The position numbers and the translations under genes are program-made. Positions 1 to 9,883 of a DNA stretch of 51,822 nucleotides are shown here, piece by piece. The notes beneath the pieces were generated by a model that made no database searches, was not told where the DNA came from, and saw only the letters and a list, made by a program, of their open reading frames with translations. The stretch comes from Alphaproteobacteria bacterium (GTDB taxonomy: Bacteria > Pseudomonadota > Alphaproteobacteria > ATCC43930 > CGMCC-115725). The stretch is from the NCBI GenBank assembly GCA_030041335.1, contig JASHOB010000178.1, forward strand, positions 1 to 51,822. Direction: 5' to 3'. Position 1 is the first letter of the stretch, and each line of letters opens with the position of its first letter.

Positions 1-13
1 GTCGTCTCCGCGC

Positions 14-907
14 TTAGTGGGTCTGCAACAGCTTCCGTTCGGCAGCCGCTGCCTTGATCCGTGCTTGCAGCTTGTCGAAGGCGCGAACCTCGATTTGCCG
101 CACTCGCTCGCGCGACACGCCGTATTTTTGCGCCAGATCTTCGAGTGTGGTCGGCTCGTCGCGCAGGCGGCGTTCCTGGAGAATATCGCGCTCGCGCGCA
201 CTCAGATGGGACATCGCGGCGTTGAGAAGGTCGCGGCGCAGCCCCAACTCCTCCATCTCGCCGAGCGTCTCCTCTTGATCGTCGGCGTCGTCCTGAAGCC
301 AGTCCTGCCATTCGCCGCTGTCGCTGTCGGCGCGTACCGGCGCGTTCAGCGAGTGATCCGGGCCGATAAGCCGGCGATTCATGTCGATGACATCGGCCTC
401 GGGAACGTCGAGCTCGCTCGCGATCTTGGCGACGTTTTCGGCCGTTAGATCGCCATCTTCGATCGCCTGGATGCGGCCTTTGATGCGCCGCAGGTTAAAA
501 AACAATTTCTTTTGCGCCGCCGTGGTTCCGAGCTTCACGAGCGACCACGAGTGCAGGATATATTCCTGGATCGAAGCGCGAATCCACCACATTGCATAGG
601 TCGCGAGACGAAAACCGCGCTCGGGATCATAACGCTTCACCGCCTGCATCATGCCGAGATTGCCCTCGGCGATCAGATCGGCGAGGGGCAGGCCGTAGCC
701 GCGATAGCCCATGGCAATCTTGGCGACGAGCCGCAGATGCGATGTCACCAACTGCTGCGCGGCCTCGGGATCGCCATGCTCGCGCCAGCGCTTGGCCAGC
801 ATGTATTCTTCCTCCTGCGCGAGCATGGGGAACTTGCGTATGTCACGCAGGTAGCGGGCTAAGCCGCCCTCGACCGATGGTGTGGCGAGCGCGGGAACGG
901 TTGCCAT
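14..907 (-). CDS. rpoH: RNA polymerase sigma factor RpoH (sigma-32)
   Basis: Alternative sigma factor that directs RNA polymerase to heat-shock and protein-quality promoters. The 297-residue protein has the sigma-70 layout: region 2 near residues 50-115 (DLIAEGNLGMMQAVKRYDP, then the WWIRASIQEYI segment), the family-specific RpoH box QKKLFFNLR at 132-140, and a region 4 helix-turn-helix at about 253-276 ending GVSRERVRQIE. The length is normal. The ATG follows a strong GGAGGAA ribosome site. The PAP2 gene lies 63 bases upstream on the same strand, and a sigma-70-like promoter can be read in the gap, so rpoH probably has its own transcript. Alphaproteobacteria often carry two rpoH copies; this window shows one. 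Confidence 0.96.
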   Translation of the reverse strand: MATVPALATPSVEGGLARYLRDIRKFPMLAQEEEYMLAKRWREHGDPEAAQQLVTSHLRLVAKIAMGYRGYGLPLADLIAEGNLGMMQAVKRYDPERGFRLATYAMWWIRASIQEYILHSWSLVKLGTTAAQKKLFFNLRRIKGRIQAIEDGDLTAENVAKIASELDVPEADVIDMNRRLIGPDHSLNAPVRADSDSGEWQDWLQDDADDQEETLGEMEELGLRRDLLNAAMSHLSARERDILQERRLRDEPTTLEDLAQKYGVSRERVRQIEVRAFDKLQARIKAAAAERKLLQTH

Positions 908-934
908 GGCCGAAATTCCTCCTGTGGCATCCCA

Positions 935-964
935 AATCTAGGTGTTCGAAAGTCCGAAGTCCAA
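935..964 (-). promoter_or_regulatory. Candidate sigma-70 promoter of rpoH
   Basis: Read on the minus strand, TTGGAC (959-964) is separated by 18 bases from TAGATT (935-940), just upstream of the rpoH ribosome site. This is a motif match only. The downstream part also holds the repeated word AAGTCC. Confidence 0.35.
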
Positions 965-970
965 TCGCTG

Positions 971-1561
971 TCACACACAAAAGCCCACGAATCCGTGAAT
1001 ATAGAGGGCGATTCGGAACAGCAGGCCCTCGGCCGACATCGAACGGCCGCTCAGAAAGGCGATCGGCACCAGGGCCGCGAGCCATAATGGCCATACCGGC
1101 ATGGGCGCCGGCCGATGGGTGCGATAGGGCAGCCAAAACAGCGCCAAGGCCCCCGCCCCGATGACGAGGCCGATCGCGACTTCGAGCTTGGAATGATATT
1201 CAAGCACGGCGCGGGACAAGGCGATGCCAAGAATGAACAGGCCGCCGAGGATGAGTACGCCATTGCGCCGCCAATGATCAAGCTGCGCGGCGGTGATCAA
1301 GATTAACCCTCCGTAAACATAAAGGCTCATGCTGGTGTGGCCCGAGGGGCTGTCGAGGTCGAGGCCGAGAACCGGACATGCCTTGAAATAGATTTTTAAG
1401 GTCGCCGTCACCGCCCCACATAGAATCAATCCCGCGAGCCATGCCAGCCGGGCATTGCGATCGCCCCAGATCGCGAACCAGATCAGCACCAGTGCCGCGA
1501 TCGGCAGCGTGATAATGGAATCGCCGAAATCCGTCAGCGTATGAAGGAACGTCCGCACCAT
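971..1561 (-). CDS. PAP2-family membrane phosphatase-like protein, degenerate motifs
   Basis: A 196-residue integral membrane protein with about six hydrophobic segments. It resembles type 2 phosphatidic acid phosphatases through the PSGHTSMSLYVYGG stretch (motif 2) and SRAVLEYH (motif 3, with the catalytic His). Motif 1, normally K-x6-RP, is poorly kept: the segment reads LKIYFKACP with Cys at the Arg position. The Asp expected after motif 3 is Glu (HSKLE). It may therefore act on an unusual lipid phosphate or have little activity. The ATG lies six bases from the end of the DUF488 gene, so the two are probably co-transcribed and read towards rpoH. Confidence 0.75.
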   Translation of the reverse strand: MVRTFLHTLTDFGDSIITLPIAALVLIWFAIWGDRNARLAWLAGLILCGAVTATLKIYFKACPVLGLDLDSPSGHTSMSLYVYGGLILITAAQLDHWRRNGVLILGGLFILGIALSRAVLEYHSKLEVAIGLVIGAGALALFWLPYRTHRPAPMPVWPLWLAALVPIAFLSGRSMSAEGLLFRIALYIHGFVGFCV

Positions 1562-1567
1562 CGGCGC

Positions 1568-1999
1568 TTAGAGATGTTTCGCCGGCGGGCGGTCAAGCCG
1601 CCGCGCGGCCGCGGCCGCGGACGAGCGATGGCACTGCGCCGGATCGGCTTCAAAACAGGGAAGGCATGTGCGCCCAGGCCGCACCAGCTCGATCAATTCG
1701 AGCAATGGAGCGGTCTGGTCTCTGAGATGTTTGTCGAATGGCGCCTTGAGCGTGCCGAAATCATGGTTGCTCTTGCGGCGCGGGCGCATCGTTTTCGGCG
1801 TGCCCGGCGCCGCGCGATGGGCATAGGCGATGCTGACGCCTTCGAGCGCCGCCGCCCGTGCGTCCCTGGAAAAGTCGCGCCTGTGCGACAGCGGCACGGC
1901 GCGGACATCGACCGCGAGCTCGACCCGGTTCGACCTGAGGCGTGGCAAGAGCTCGTCAACGGTTCGGCCTTCATCGCCGATGGCGAACAACGATTTCAC
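1568..1999 (-). CDS. DUF488 domain protein
   Basis: A 143-residue cytosolic protein of the DUF488 family. The N-terminal half has the family's VELAVDVRAVPLS segment, and the C-terminal half has CFEADPAQCHRS, the characteristic Cys-x7-Cys-His-Arg signature. The biochemical role of the family is not established. The start is a GTG that overlaps the stop of the upstream CoA-transferase gene (GTGA), which implies translational coupling. The last 20 residues are rich in Ala and Arg and look unstructured. Confidence 0.8.
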   Translation of the reverse strand: MKSLFAIGDEGRTVDELLPRLRSNRVELAVDVRAVPLSHRRDFSRDARAAALEGVSIAYAHRAAPGTPKTMRPRRKSNHDFGTLKAPFDKHLRDQTAPLLELIELVRPGRTCLPCFEADPAQCHRSSAAAAARRLDRPPAKHL

Positions 2000-3210
2000 A
2001 CCACGCCCGCAGCACGCAACGCCGCGATTTCCTCGCCGGTCAAGCCCAGCATGTCACGCAGGATGGCATCGGTGTGCTCGCCTAAAGTCGGCGGCGGCAG
2101 CAGATATGCGACCGGCGTCGCGGAATATTTGATCGGGTTGGCGAGCAGCGCGATTGGTGCGGGCGCGTCCGGATGCTTCATGGGCACGACCATGCCGCGT
2201 GCTTGTACTTGCGGATCGGCGAAAACCTGGTCTAGCCGGTTGATCGGACTGCACGGCACGCCTTCGCGTTCGAGCATGGTGATCCATTCGGCGGTGGGTT
2301 TCTGCTGGATGATGCACGAGATTTCCGGCACGAGCACCGCTCGGTTGACGACGCGCGCCGCGTTGGTGGCGAAGCGGGGATCTTGTGCCAATTCCGGGAC
2401 GCCAGCGCACGCACAGAATTTTCTGAACTGGCCATCGTTGCCGCAGGCCAGCACGACATAACCGTCGGTGCTGGCGAATACCTGGTACGGCACGACGCTG
2501 GCATGGGCGTTGCCAAGACGCGGGGGAACCTTGCCGGAAGTGAGATAAGATTGCGCTTGGTTGCCGAGCCACGCAACCTGGGTGTCGAGAAGCGCCATGT
2601 CGATCTGTTGGCCTTCGCCGGTGCGGTCGCGATGGTGGAGCGCGGCGAGAATCGCAACCGCACTGTACATCCCGGTCATCAGATCGGCGACGGCGACCGC
2701 ACCTTTCATGGGTTCGCCTTCGGGTTCACCCTGCAGGCTCATGATTCCGCCCATCGCCTGTGCCAGGAAGTCATAACCAGGGCGCGCGGCGTAGGGGCCG
2801 GTTTGGCCGAACCCGGTCACGGAGCAATAGACGAGCCGCGGCAACTCCCGGTGCAGCGTTTCATAGCCGAGCCCATATCTCGCCAAGGTCCCGACCTTGT
2901 AGTTCTCCACCAACACATCGCTTTGCGCGATCAGGCCGAGCGCCAGATCGCGTCCGGCGGGTTTGGTAAAATCGAGCGTTAGCGATCGCTTGGCGCGGTT
3001 GGCCGAGAGGTAGTAACTGCTTTCGTCGGTATCTTGCCCGGCCGCGTTTTTGAGAAAAGGCGGACCCCATTTCCGCGTATCGTCGCCTTCGCCAGGCCGC
3101 TCGACTTTGATGATCTCGGCGCCGAGGTCGCCCAAAAGCTGCGTACAGCTCGGCCCTGCCAACACGCGGCTCATGTCGAAAATGCGAATACCTTGAAGCG
3201 GGCCGGTCAT
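1996..3210 (-). CDS. CaiB/BaiF-family CoA-transferase
   Basis: A 404-residue class III CoA-transferase (formyl-CoA/oxalate, carnitine and related acyl CoA transfer). The N-terminus GIRIFDMSRVLAGPSCTQLL is typical. The catalytic Asp sits in RPGYDFLAQAMGG, where formyl-CoA transferase has Asp169. The TGEGQQIDMALLD segment is also conserved. The reading frame stays open upstream to 3495 but runs into ruvX; the ATG at 3210 gives the family N-terminus and is the better start. A weak promoter-like pair (TTGCGT, 16 bases, TATGAC) lies at 3232-3259 in the 211-base gap after ruvX. The acyl substrate cannot be told from the sequence. It overlaps the DUF488 gene by four bases. Confidence 0.9.
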   Translation of the reverse strand: MTGPLQGIRIFDMSRVLAGPSCTQLLGDLGAEIIKVERPGEGDDTRKWGPPFLKNAAGQDTDESSYYLSANRAKRSLTLDFTKPAGRDLALGLIAQSDVLVENYKVGTLARYGLGYETLHRELPRLVYCSVTGFGQTGPYAARPGYDFLAQAMGGIMSLQGEPEGEPMKGAVAVADLMTGMYSAVAILAALHHRDRTGEGQQIDMALLDTQVAWLGNQAQSYLTSGKVPPRLGNAHASVVPYQVFASTDGYVVLACGNDGQFRKFCACAGVPELAQDPRFATNAARVVNRAVLVPEISCIIQQKPTAEWITMLEREGVPCSPINRLDQVFADPQVQARGMVVPMKHPDAPAPIALLANPIKYSATPVAYLLPPPTLGEHTDAILRDMLGLTGEEIAALRAAGVV

Positions 3211-3421
3211 GGTTCTGATACCCAAAAAATTGTCATAGCATTGCACGGCAGGGACGCAACGTTTTCGATCGGTCCGCCATCGAATTGAAGCGTTAAATTG
3301 CGGCGGCGCCAAAATGGCATCGTGCGTGAAGCGGCGATGCCATCCCGACACCTTAGCAAAGGCAGCGAGCATCGCGAGCGATTCAACCAGTGATGCGCAC
3401 CCCGATCGCGACCACGGGCGA

Positions 3422-3904
3422 TCAGCATGCGGTCCCCGGTGGCTGGCGATTGAGCCAATCGAGATAGCCTTGGAGGATATAGGCGGCGGCGACACGATCG
3501 ACGATGGCCGCTCGACGCTGGCGCGTCAGATCCGCGGCGACCATGTCGCGCTCGACAGCCAAGGTTGACATCCGCTCATCCCAAAAACTCAGCGGCATAT
3601 TGCACGCCGCCATCAGGTTCCTGGCGAACTGGCGCACGCTTTGGGTGCGCGGCCCGTCCTTGCCGTCGAGCCGCAGGGGCAGCCCGACCAAGAGTCCGCC
3701 GACCGAGCGCTCCCTGATGAGGGCGGCAAGTGCCGCCATGTCGTCCCTAAACTTGACGCGGCGGATCGTGCCGAGAGGCGATGCGATCTGCAGTCGAAAA
3801 TCGGACAGCGCCAGGCCGATCGTCTTCGATCCGACATCAAGACCGAGTACCCGCGCGCGGGGAGACAGCAAAGCAGGAAGTTCTCCAGGATTGCAGACGG
3901 CCAT
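3422..3904 (-). CDS. ruvX: Putative pre-16S rRNA nuclease / Holliday junction resolvase, RuvX (YqgF)
   Basis: A 160-residue RNase H-fold nuclease. The first catalytic Asp is in VLGLDVGSKTIGLALSD. The middle has VGGLLVGLPLRLDGKDGPR. A second acidic residue sits in SFWDERMST, and the closing motif is IVDRVAAAYILQGYLD. In E. coli, YqgF matures the 5' end of 16S rRNA; a Holliday-junction role has also been proposed. It is divergent from gatC with only 49 bases between the start codons, an arrangement seen in other alphaproteobacteria. Confidence 0.93.
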   Translation of the reverse strand: MAVCNPGELPALLSPRARVLGLDVGSKTIGLALSDFRLQIASPLGTIRRVKFRDDMAALAALIRERSVGGLLVGLPLRLDGKDGPRTQSVRQFARNLMAACNMPLSFWDERMSTLAVERDMVAADLTRQRRAAIVDRVAAAYILQGYLDWLNRQPPGTAC

Positions 3905-3953
3905 GGGTGAATGTTAGCGTGCGCGGCCCTTAGGATTTTCCGAGCCTTATACC

Positions 3954-4241
3954 ATGGCATTGGACAAGACCATCGTGGCCAAAATTGCCATGCTGGCGCG
4001 CATTGAGGTTCCCGACCGCGAACTGGAACCGCTGGCCGGCGAACTGACCAGGATTCTGACCTGGATCGAGCAACTGAAGGAGGTCGATGTCACCGGGGTC
4101 GAGCCGATGACCAAGGTGGCGCAGATGAAGATGCCGATGCGCGATGACGTCGTCGATGATGGCGGCGACCGCGACGCCATCCTTAGGAATGCGCCGCAAC
4201 CGGCACACGGCTTCTTCGCCGTGCCGAAGGTTGTGGAATGA
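3954..4241 (+). CDS. gatC: Asp-tRNA(Asn)/Glu-tRNA(Gln) amidotransferase subunit C
   Basis: A 95-residue subunit of the GatCAB amidotransferase that converts misacylated Glu-tRNA(Gln) and/or Asp-tRNA(Asn) to the amide forms. GatC wraps between GatA and GatB. The sequence is typical: [16 protein letters not shown] at the N-terminus, then [22 protein letters not shown] and the MRDDVV segment. No clear Shine-Dalgarno site precedes the ATG; the leader reads CCTTATACC directly before it, so a very short leader is possible. It is followed by gatA with a four-base overlap. Confidence 0.96.
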   Translation: MALDKTIVAKIAMLARIEVPDRELEPLAGELTRILTWIEQLKEVDVTGVEPMTKVAQMKMPMRDDVVDDGGDRDAILRNAPQPAHGFFAVPKVVE

Positions 4242-5743
4242 GCGACCTCGCCCGCCTCACCATGTTCGAAGCGCGCAGCGGTCTGCGCGCTAAGAAATTC
4301 TCGGCGCGCGAATTGGCGCAAGCGCACCTCGCCGCGATGGCGGCGGCACGCTCGCTCAATGCCTTCATCACGGAAACGCCGGACCGGGCGCTGGCGCAAG
4401 CGGACGCGAGCGATGCACGACTCGCGCGCGGCGACGGCGGCATGCTCGAGGGCCTGCCGCTTGCGATCAAGGATCTGTTCTGCACCAAAGACGTGCTGAC
4501 CACGGCGTGCTCACATATTCTCGACGGCTTCAGGCCGCCTTATGAATCCACGGTGACGGCGAAGCTGTGGCAGGCGGGCGCCGTCATGCTGGGGAAGACC
4601 AATCTCGACGAATTCGCGATGGGATCGAGCAATGCCACCTCGTGCCGCGGACCGGTCGAAAACCCGTGGCGGCGGCGCGGTGACAACCGTCCGTTGGTGC
4701 CGGGCGGTTCGTCGGGCGGCTCGGCCGCTGCCGTCGCCGCCCGTATGGCGCTCGGCGCCATTGGCACCGATACCGGCGGCTCGATCCGGCAGCCCGCCAG
4801 TTTCTGTGGCGTTGTCGGCGTCAAGCCCACCTATGGCCGCTGCTCCCGCTGGGGCGTCGTCGCGTTCGCCTCATCACTCGATCAGGCCGGACCCATGACC
4901 CGCTCGGTATCCGACGCGGCGTTGTTGCTGGCGGCGATGGCGGGGCACGATCCGAAAGATTCGACCTCGGCACCGCTGGCGGTCCCCGATTTCAACGCCG
5001 CCATGACCGGCGACATCCACGGCCTCAAGATCGGCGTGCCGACAGAATACCGTGTCGATGGCATGCCGATGGCGATCGAGGCCCTGTGGCGTGACGGTAT
5101 CGCGTGGCTCAAGGAGGCGGGCGCCACACCCGTCGAGATCAGCCTGCCGATGACCAAATACGCGCTACCGACCTATTATATTATTGCGCCGGCAGAGGCG
5201 TCGTCGAACCTGGCGCGCTATGACGGCGTGCGGTTCGGGCTGCGCGTACCGGGCGACAGCCTCGATGCGATGTACGAGAAAACCCGCGCAGCGGGTTTTG
5301 GCGCCGAGGTCAAGCGCCGCGTGCTCATCGGCACTTATGTGCTTTCGGCCGGCTATTACGATGCTTATTACGTTCGCGCGCAAAAAATTCGCACGCTCAT
5401 TGCCCGCGACTTTGCGCAGGCGTTCGAACAGTGCGACGCCATTCTGACGCCGACCACGCCGTCGCCGGCCTTCGCCATCGGCGAGAGACAGGACGATCCC
5501 GTCACGATGTATCTGAACGACGTTTTCACCGTGCCGGCCAATCTTGCAGGCTTGCCGGCGATCTCATTGCCGGCGGGTCTAACGGAAGACGGCTTGCCTT
5601 TGGGTTTGCAGATCATCGGCCGTGCATTCGATGAGCAAACCATGTTTCGCGTCGCAGGCGTGCTGGAAAGCGCCGCCGCCTTCGTCGCCGAGCCAGGGCA
5701 GCCCGGCGGCGTCGAACGAACCATGGCGGCTCGCGGCACATGA
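4238..5743 (+). CDS. gatA: Asp-tRNA(Asn)/Glu-tRNA(Gln) amidotransferase subunit A
   Basis: A 501-residue glutaminase subunit of the amidase signature family. The catalytic Ser-cis-Ser-Lys triad can be placed: Lys78 in [10 protein letters not shown], Ser158 in [14 protein letters not shown], and the nucleophile Ser182 in [11 protein letters not shown]. The length is normal. It frees ammonia from glutamine and passes it to GatB. It overlaps both neighbours by four bases (ATGA), so the three subunits are probably made in balance from one transcript. Genomes with gatCAB usually lack GlnRS or AsnRS, which cannot be checked here. Confidence 0.97.
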   Translation: MSDLARLTMFEARSGLRAKKFSARELAQAHLAAMAAARSLNAFITETPDRALAQADASDARLARGDGGMLEGLPLAIKDLFCTKDVLTTACSHILDGFRPPYESTVTAKLWQAGAVMLGKTNLDEFAMGSSNATSCRGPVENPWRRRGDNRPLVPGGSSGGSAAAVAARMALGAIGTDTGGSIRQPASFCGVVGVKPTYGRCSRWGVVAFASSLDQAGPMTRSVSDAALLLAAMAGHDPKDSTSAPLAVPDFNAAMTGDIHGLKIGVPTEYRVDGMPMAIEALWRDGIAWLKEAGATPVEISLPMTKYALPTYYIIAPAEASSNLARYDGVRFGLRVPGDSLDAMYEKTRAAGFGAEVKRRVLIGTYVLSAGYYDAYYVRAQKIRTLIARDFAQAFEQCDAILTPTTPSPAFAIGERQDDPVTMYLNDVFTVPANLAGLPAISLPAGLTEDGLPLGLQIIGRAFDEQTMFRVAGVLESAAAFVAEPGQPGGVERTMAARGT

Positions 5744-7194
5744 GCAAGCTGATACAAGGCCAGACCGGCGAATGGGAGGTGGTGATCGGACTCGAGGCCC
5801 ACGCCCAGATCGTCTCCGATGCCAAGCTCTTCTCCGGCGCAGCAACTTCATTCGGCGCCGAGCCCAATACGCAAGTTTCGACCGTTGACGCCGCGTTTCC
5901 CGGAATGCTGCCGGTCATCAACCGGCATTGCGTCGAGCAGGCGGTGAAGACGGGCCTCGGCCTCAAGGCGCGGATCAACCTCGTTTCGGTGTTCGATCGC
6001 AAGAATTACTTTTATGCCGATCTGCCCGCCGGCTATCAGATCTCCCAATACAAATCGCCGATCGTCGGCAAGGGCGAGCTTATGCTGAGCATGGCCGACG
6101 GCGAGATGCGGCGTATCGGCATCACGCGCCTCCATCTCGAGCAGGATGCCGGCAAGAGCCTGCATGACCGGCATCCGGCGCTGACCTATGTCGATCTGAA
6201 CCGCGCCGGTGTCGGACTAATGGAGATCGTCTCGGAGCCCGACCTCCGCAGCGCGGAAGAGGCCGGCGCCTACTTGCGCAAGCTGCGGTCGATCCTGCGC
6301 TATCTCGGCACCTGCGACGGCAATATGGAGGAAGGGTCGCTGCGGTGCGACTGCAATGTCTCCGTGCGTCGTCCCGGCGCCGAACTCGGCACCCGCACCG
6401 AGATCAAGAACGTCAACTCCGTGCGCTTCGTGATGCAGGCGATCGACTATGAAGCGCGTCGCCAGGTTGCGATCCTGGAAGATGGCGGCAGCGTCATTCA
6501 GGAAACCCGGCTCTTCGATCCGCATCGCAGCGAGACCCGGCCGATGCGCACCAAGGAAAACGATTACGACTACCGGTATTTTCCCGATCCCGATCTACTG
6601 CCCCTCGAGTTGGACGCCGCATGGGTCGAATCAGTAAGACGCAGCCTGCCGGAATTGCCGGACGCAAAGAAGGCGCGGTTCGTTTCGGAACTGGGCCTGA
6701 CGCCCTACGATGCCGATGTTCTTGTCGCCGAAAAATCCCACGCCGATTATTTCGAGACCGTGGCAAAAGGCCGGAATGCCAGGCTCGCCGCCCACTGGGT
6801 GAGCGTCGAGCTGGTCGGCGCCCTGAACGAGATTGGTGCCGGCATCGACACTTCGCCGATTTCGCCGGCCGCGCTCGGCCAATTGCTCGATTTGATAGAG
6901 GACAGGACGATCTCGGGCCGCATCGCCAAGGACGTATTTGCCGTGATGCTTGAGACCGGCCAGGGCGCCGTGGCGCTCGTCGAGGAGCGCGGGCTGCGCC
7001 AGGTCACCGATAACGATGCGATTGCGTCGGCAATCGACGCTGTGTTCGCGGCGCACGCGGACAAGGTGGCGGAGTACCGCTCCGGCAAGGACAAACTCTA
7101 TGGTTTTTTTGTCGGCCAGGTGATGAAGGCGATGGGCGGCAAGGCCAACCCCGGGCTGCTCAATGAATTGTTGAAGAATAAGTTGACGCGCTAA
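5740..7194 (+). CDS. gatB: Asp-tRNA(Asn)/Glu-tRNA(Gln) amidotransferase subunit B
   Basis: A 484-residue kinase/amidotransferase subunit. It starts with [13 protein letters not shown] and continues through [28 protein letters not shown] and the [15 protein letters not shown] motif of the cradle domain. The C-terminal YqeY-like tail domain ends [15 protein letters not shown]. It activates the side-chain carboxylate of the misacylated tRNA with ATP and transfers ammonia from GatA. Its stop lies three bases from the stop of the convergent upp gene; no intrinsic terminator is visible between them. Confidence 0.97.
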   Translation: MSKLIQGQTGEWEVVIGLEAHAQIVSDAKLFSGAATSFGAEPNTQVSTVDAAFPGMLPVINRHCVEQAVKTGLGLKARINLVSVFDRKNYFYADLPAGYQISQYKSPIVGKGELMLSMADGEMRRIGITRLHLEQDAGKSLHDRHPALTYVDLNRAGVGLMEIVSEPDLRSAEEAGAYLRKLRSILRYLGTCDGNMEEGSLRCDCNVSVRRPGAELGTRTEIKNVNSVRFVMQAIDYEARRQVAILEDGGSVIQETRLFDPHRSETRPMRTKENDYDYRYFPDPDLLPLELDAAWVESVRRSLPELPDAKKARFVSELGLTPYDADVLVAEKSHADYFETVAKGRNARLAAHWVSVELVGALNEIGAGIDTSPISPAALGQLLDLIEDRTISGRIAKDVFAVMLETGQGAVALVEERGLRQVTDNDAIASAIDAVFAAHADKVAEYRSGKDKLYGFFVGQVMKAMGGKANPGLLNELLKNKLTR

Positions 7195-7197
7195 ACG

Positions 7198-7842
7198 TCA
7201 TTTTGTGCCGTAGAGCCGATCGCCGGCATCGCCGAGACCGGGGACGATATAGCCGTGATCGTTGAGATGGTCGTCGATGGCGGCGGTGAACACCGCCACG
7301 TCCGGATGCGCCATGCGGAAGGTGCGGATGCCCTCCGGTGCCGAGAGCAGACAGAGAAACTTGATGTGTTGGGCGCCGCTCATTTTGAGGCGGGTGACGG
7401 CCGCCACTGCCGTGTGGCCGGTCGCCAGCATCGGATCGACCACAATGACGAGCCGTCCGGTCAGGTCGGGCACCTTGTAAAAATACTCGATCGCCTGCAG
7501 CGTCTTCGGATCGCGATAAAGCCCGATATGACCGACGCGCGCGCTCGGCACCAGGTCGAGGATGCCTTGCACCAACCCGTCGCCGGCCCGCAGGATGGCG
7601 ATGAGGCACAGCTTCTTGCCCTCGATCGTGGGCGCGTCGTAGACGGTGAGCGGCGTCTCGATCGCTTCGTAAGCAAGCGGCAGATCGCGTGTCACCTCGT
7701 AAGCGAGCAGCAGGGAGATCTCACGCAGCAACTGGCGAAACTTGCCGGTCGAGGTCGCCTTGCGTCGCATGATCGACAATTTGTGCAGAACCAGGGGATG
7801 GCCGATGACCGTTACGCCTTCGTCTATGTCGGCCTCTCTCAT
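7198..7842 (-). CDS. upp: Uracil phosphoribosyltransferase
   Basis: A 214-residue pyrimidine salvage enzyme that makes UMP from uracil and PRPP. The PRPP-binding loop is [12 protein letters not shown] at about residue 133. The C-terminal uracil-binding segment, around [15 protein letters not shown], matches the family. The N-terminus [17 protein letters not shown] is also standard. The ATG follows GGAGGGG. No uracil permease (uraA) is adjacent. It lies downstream of manC on the same strand with a 62-base gap. Confidence 0.95.
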   Translation of the reverse strand: MREADIDEGVTVIGHPLVLHKLSIMRRKATSTGKFRQLLREISLLLAYEVTRDLPLAYEAIETPLTVYDAPTIEGKKLCLIAILRAGDGLVQGILDLVPSARVGHIGLYRDPKTLQAIEYFYKVPDLTGRLVIVVDPMLATGHTAVAAVTRLKMSGAQHIKFLCLLSAPEGIRTFRMAHPDVAVFTAAIDDHLNDHGYIVPGLGDAGDRLYGTK

Positions 7843-7904
7843 CGTCGCCCCTCCACTGAGCGAAACGCACTAAAGCACGGCGCAAACGCGGGCGAAAAGC
7901 GGAA

Positions 7905-9347
7905 TCAGCTGCGCCCGTAACTATCTTCGAAGCGCACGATATCGTCCTCGCCCAGATAGGACCCGGACTGCACTTCGATCACATGGAGCATGATCTTCCC
8001 GGGATTTTCGAGACGATGCGGGGTGCCGATCGGAATATAGGTCGATTGGTCCTCGTGCAGGATCACCTCGTCGTTGCCGCGAACCACCTTGGCCGTGCCG
8101 CTGACCACGACCCAATGCTCGGCCCGGTGATGGTGCATTTGCAGGGACAGCTTGGCACCCGGCTTCACCGTGATGTGCTTGACCTGCACGCGATCGCCCT
8201 GATGAATCGATCGGAACGAACCCCATGGCCGGTGCACGATCGGGTTGGCCGAGGCTTCGGCCCGGCCTTCGCGTTGCAGCCGCTTCACGACGGAAGAGAC
8301 GTCCTCGGCGCGATCGCGTCGTGCTACCATCACGGCGTCGGCGGTCGAAATCACAACCAAATCCTCGACCCCCAGCGTTACCAGCAACCCGTGCTCGGCG
8401 CGCAAATAGGAGCGCTTGGTATCCTCGGCGACGACATCGCCGACACGGACATCGTCATCCTCGTCCTGAAGCGAGAGACGCCACATCGCGTCCCAGGTGC
8501 CGGCATCGCTCCAGCCCATCGCCACCGGCACCACCGCGGCGTGCGCGGTGTGCTCCATGACCGCGTAGTCGATGGATTTGTTTTCCGCCTTGCCGAACGC
8601 TTCCTTGTCGAGGCGCAGGAAATCGATATCGCGCTTGGCGGCGCTAAGCGCGCGACGACAGGCGGCAACCGTGTCGGGCTGCAGCCGCTGCAGTTCGGCG
8701 AGATAAAGCGCCGCCGGAAACAGGAAGATGCCGCTGTTCCAGGAATAATCGCCGGCGGCGAGATAGGTTTGCGCGCGGTCGCGGTCGGGCTTTTCGACAA
8801 AGGCGCCAAGCTCAAATGCGCCGGCGATGCCGTCGAGCGCGGCGCCACGCTTGAGGTAACCGTACCCGGTTTCGGGACGGTCGGCCTCGATGCCGAATGT
8901 CACGAGCCGACCCATGGCGGCAGCGGCGGCGGCGCGGTCGATCGCGCCATAGAAGGATGCGAGATCGGTGATGACGTGGTCGGACGGCATCACCAGCATC
9001 AGCGCGTCGGGCTCGCTCGCCGTCAGCGCCAACGCGGCGACGCAGGCCGCCGGCGCGGTATTGCGGCCGATCGGCTCGAGCACGATCGCCAAGGGCGCGA
9101 CATCGAGCGCCCGCACCTGCTCGGCCAAAATGAAGCGATGTTCGTCATTCGCGACGAAGAGCGGCGCGGCAAAGCGCGCGTCAGTCGCGACCCGCTCGAC
9201 CGCTTCCTGAAGCAATGAGTGCCTCGAGGTTAGCGGCAGGAACTGCTTGGGATAATGCGCCCGGGACATCGGCCACAGCCGCGTCCCCGAGCCCCCTGAC
9301 AAGATCACCGGATGGATGCGCCGCGCGCCGATTGAGGCTTGTGCCAT
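7905..9347 (-). CDS. manC: Mannose-1-phosphate guanylyltransferase / mannose-6-phosphate isomerase
   Basis: A 480-residue bifunctional enzyme for GDP-mannose supply (surface polysaccharide, lipopolysaccharide). The N-terminal nucleotidyltransferase has the signature SGGSGTRLWPMSR followed by YPKQFLPL. The C-terminal type II isomerase cupin begins at RPWGSF and contains the metal-site motif QMHHHRAEHWVVVSGTA. The length fits the ManC/AlgA/XanB family. AAGGA precedes the ATG. No other GDP-sugar or polysaccharide genes are nearby, so it seems to serve pathways encoded elsewhere. Confidence 0.94.
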   Translation of the reverse strand: MAQASIGARRIHPVILSGGSGTRLWPMSRAHYPKQFLPLTSRHSLLQEAVERVATDARFAAPLFVANDEHRFILAEQVRALDVAPLAIVLEPIGRNTAPAACVAALALTASEPDALMLVMPSDHVITDLASFYGAIDRAAAAAAMGRLVTFGIEADRPETGYGYLKRGAALDGIAGAFELGAFVEKPDRDRAQTYLAAGDYSWNSGIFLFPAALYLAELQRLQPDTVAACRRALSAAKRDIDFLRLDKEAFGKAENKSIDYAVMEHTAHAAVVPVAMGWSDAGTWDAMWRLSLQDEDDDVRVGDVVAEDTKRSYLRAEHGLLVTLGVEDLVVISTADAVMVARRDRAEDVSSVVKRLQREGRAEASANPIVHRPWGSFRSIHQGDRVQVKHITVKPGAKLSLQMHHHRAEHWVVVSGTAKVVRGNDEVILHEDQSTYIPIGTPHRLENPGKIMLHVIEVQSGSYLGEDDIVRFEDSYGRS

Positions 9348-9471
9348 AATCCGTCCTTCTCAACCACCCGTGCCGACCGTCAGCACGCGTTGCCGGAGGC
9401 ATTATGGCACGGCCCACGCACTCCCCAAGCCGCGAAAGGCCACGAAGCGAGCGGGCTGGTAAGGGAGCGTG

Positions 9472-9693
9472 TCAAACCGCGGCGAGATCGTGCCGCAACA
9501 CGGCGCGGCGCGGCGCCCGGACGAACGGCACCAATTCGGCGCCGGCGGTCGCGCCGGCGGCCCGTAGTTCCTCGCGACACCGCTCCAGGATGCGCAACTG
9601 CTTCGCATCATCGCGATCCACGACGTCCATATAACTGATCTTGATCTCGACTAGGTCCATCAAGGTCTCAATCGACTGCCTCGACAAAGCCAT
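9472..9693 (-). CDS. Small conserved hypothetical protein
   Basis: A 73-residue protein of unknown function beginning MALSRQSIETLMDLVEIKIS. The first 45 residues are charged and predicted helical, and resemble short alphaproteobacterial proteins I recall with a SRQxIExLxDLVEIK start. The C-terminal 28 residues are Ala/Arg-rich and look unstructured. A strong GGAGGGG site precedes the ATG. The AT-rich gap upstream (about 9715-9790) is a plausible promoter region, and a short inverted repeat TGTCG-AATTC-CGACA lies at 9706-9720. Confidence 0.65.
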   Translation of the reverse strand: MALSRQSIETLMDLVEIKISYMDVVDRDDAKQLRILERCREELRAAGATAGAELVPFVRAPRRAVLRHDLAAV

Positions 9694-9883
9694 TGTCCCC
9701 TCCGCTGTCGAATTCCGACAATTTGATGGAAAACCCTTAAAAAGGAATGAATGGCATTTTAGAAAAATTTCATTTGCGCAAAATCGAGCCGGGTGAGGCG
9801 TAATGCCGCAGGGGAGCCATTGTTATACGCTTTTAGCGTAATCGGGCGATCCGTTGAGGGCGGGTGCCCGCGGCGCCGGCGCG

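Noticed and set aside
3211-3495. Upstream extension of the CoA-transferase frame
   Set aside because: The extra residues are not family-like and overlap ruvX; the ATG at 3210 gives the normal N-terminus.
7983-9218. Large plus-strand frame opposite manC
   Set aside because: Antisense shadow typical of GC-rich codon bias, with no recognisable domain; manC motifs are unambiguous.
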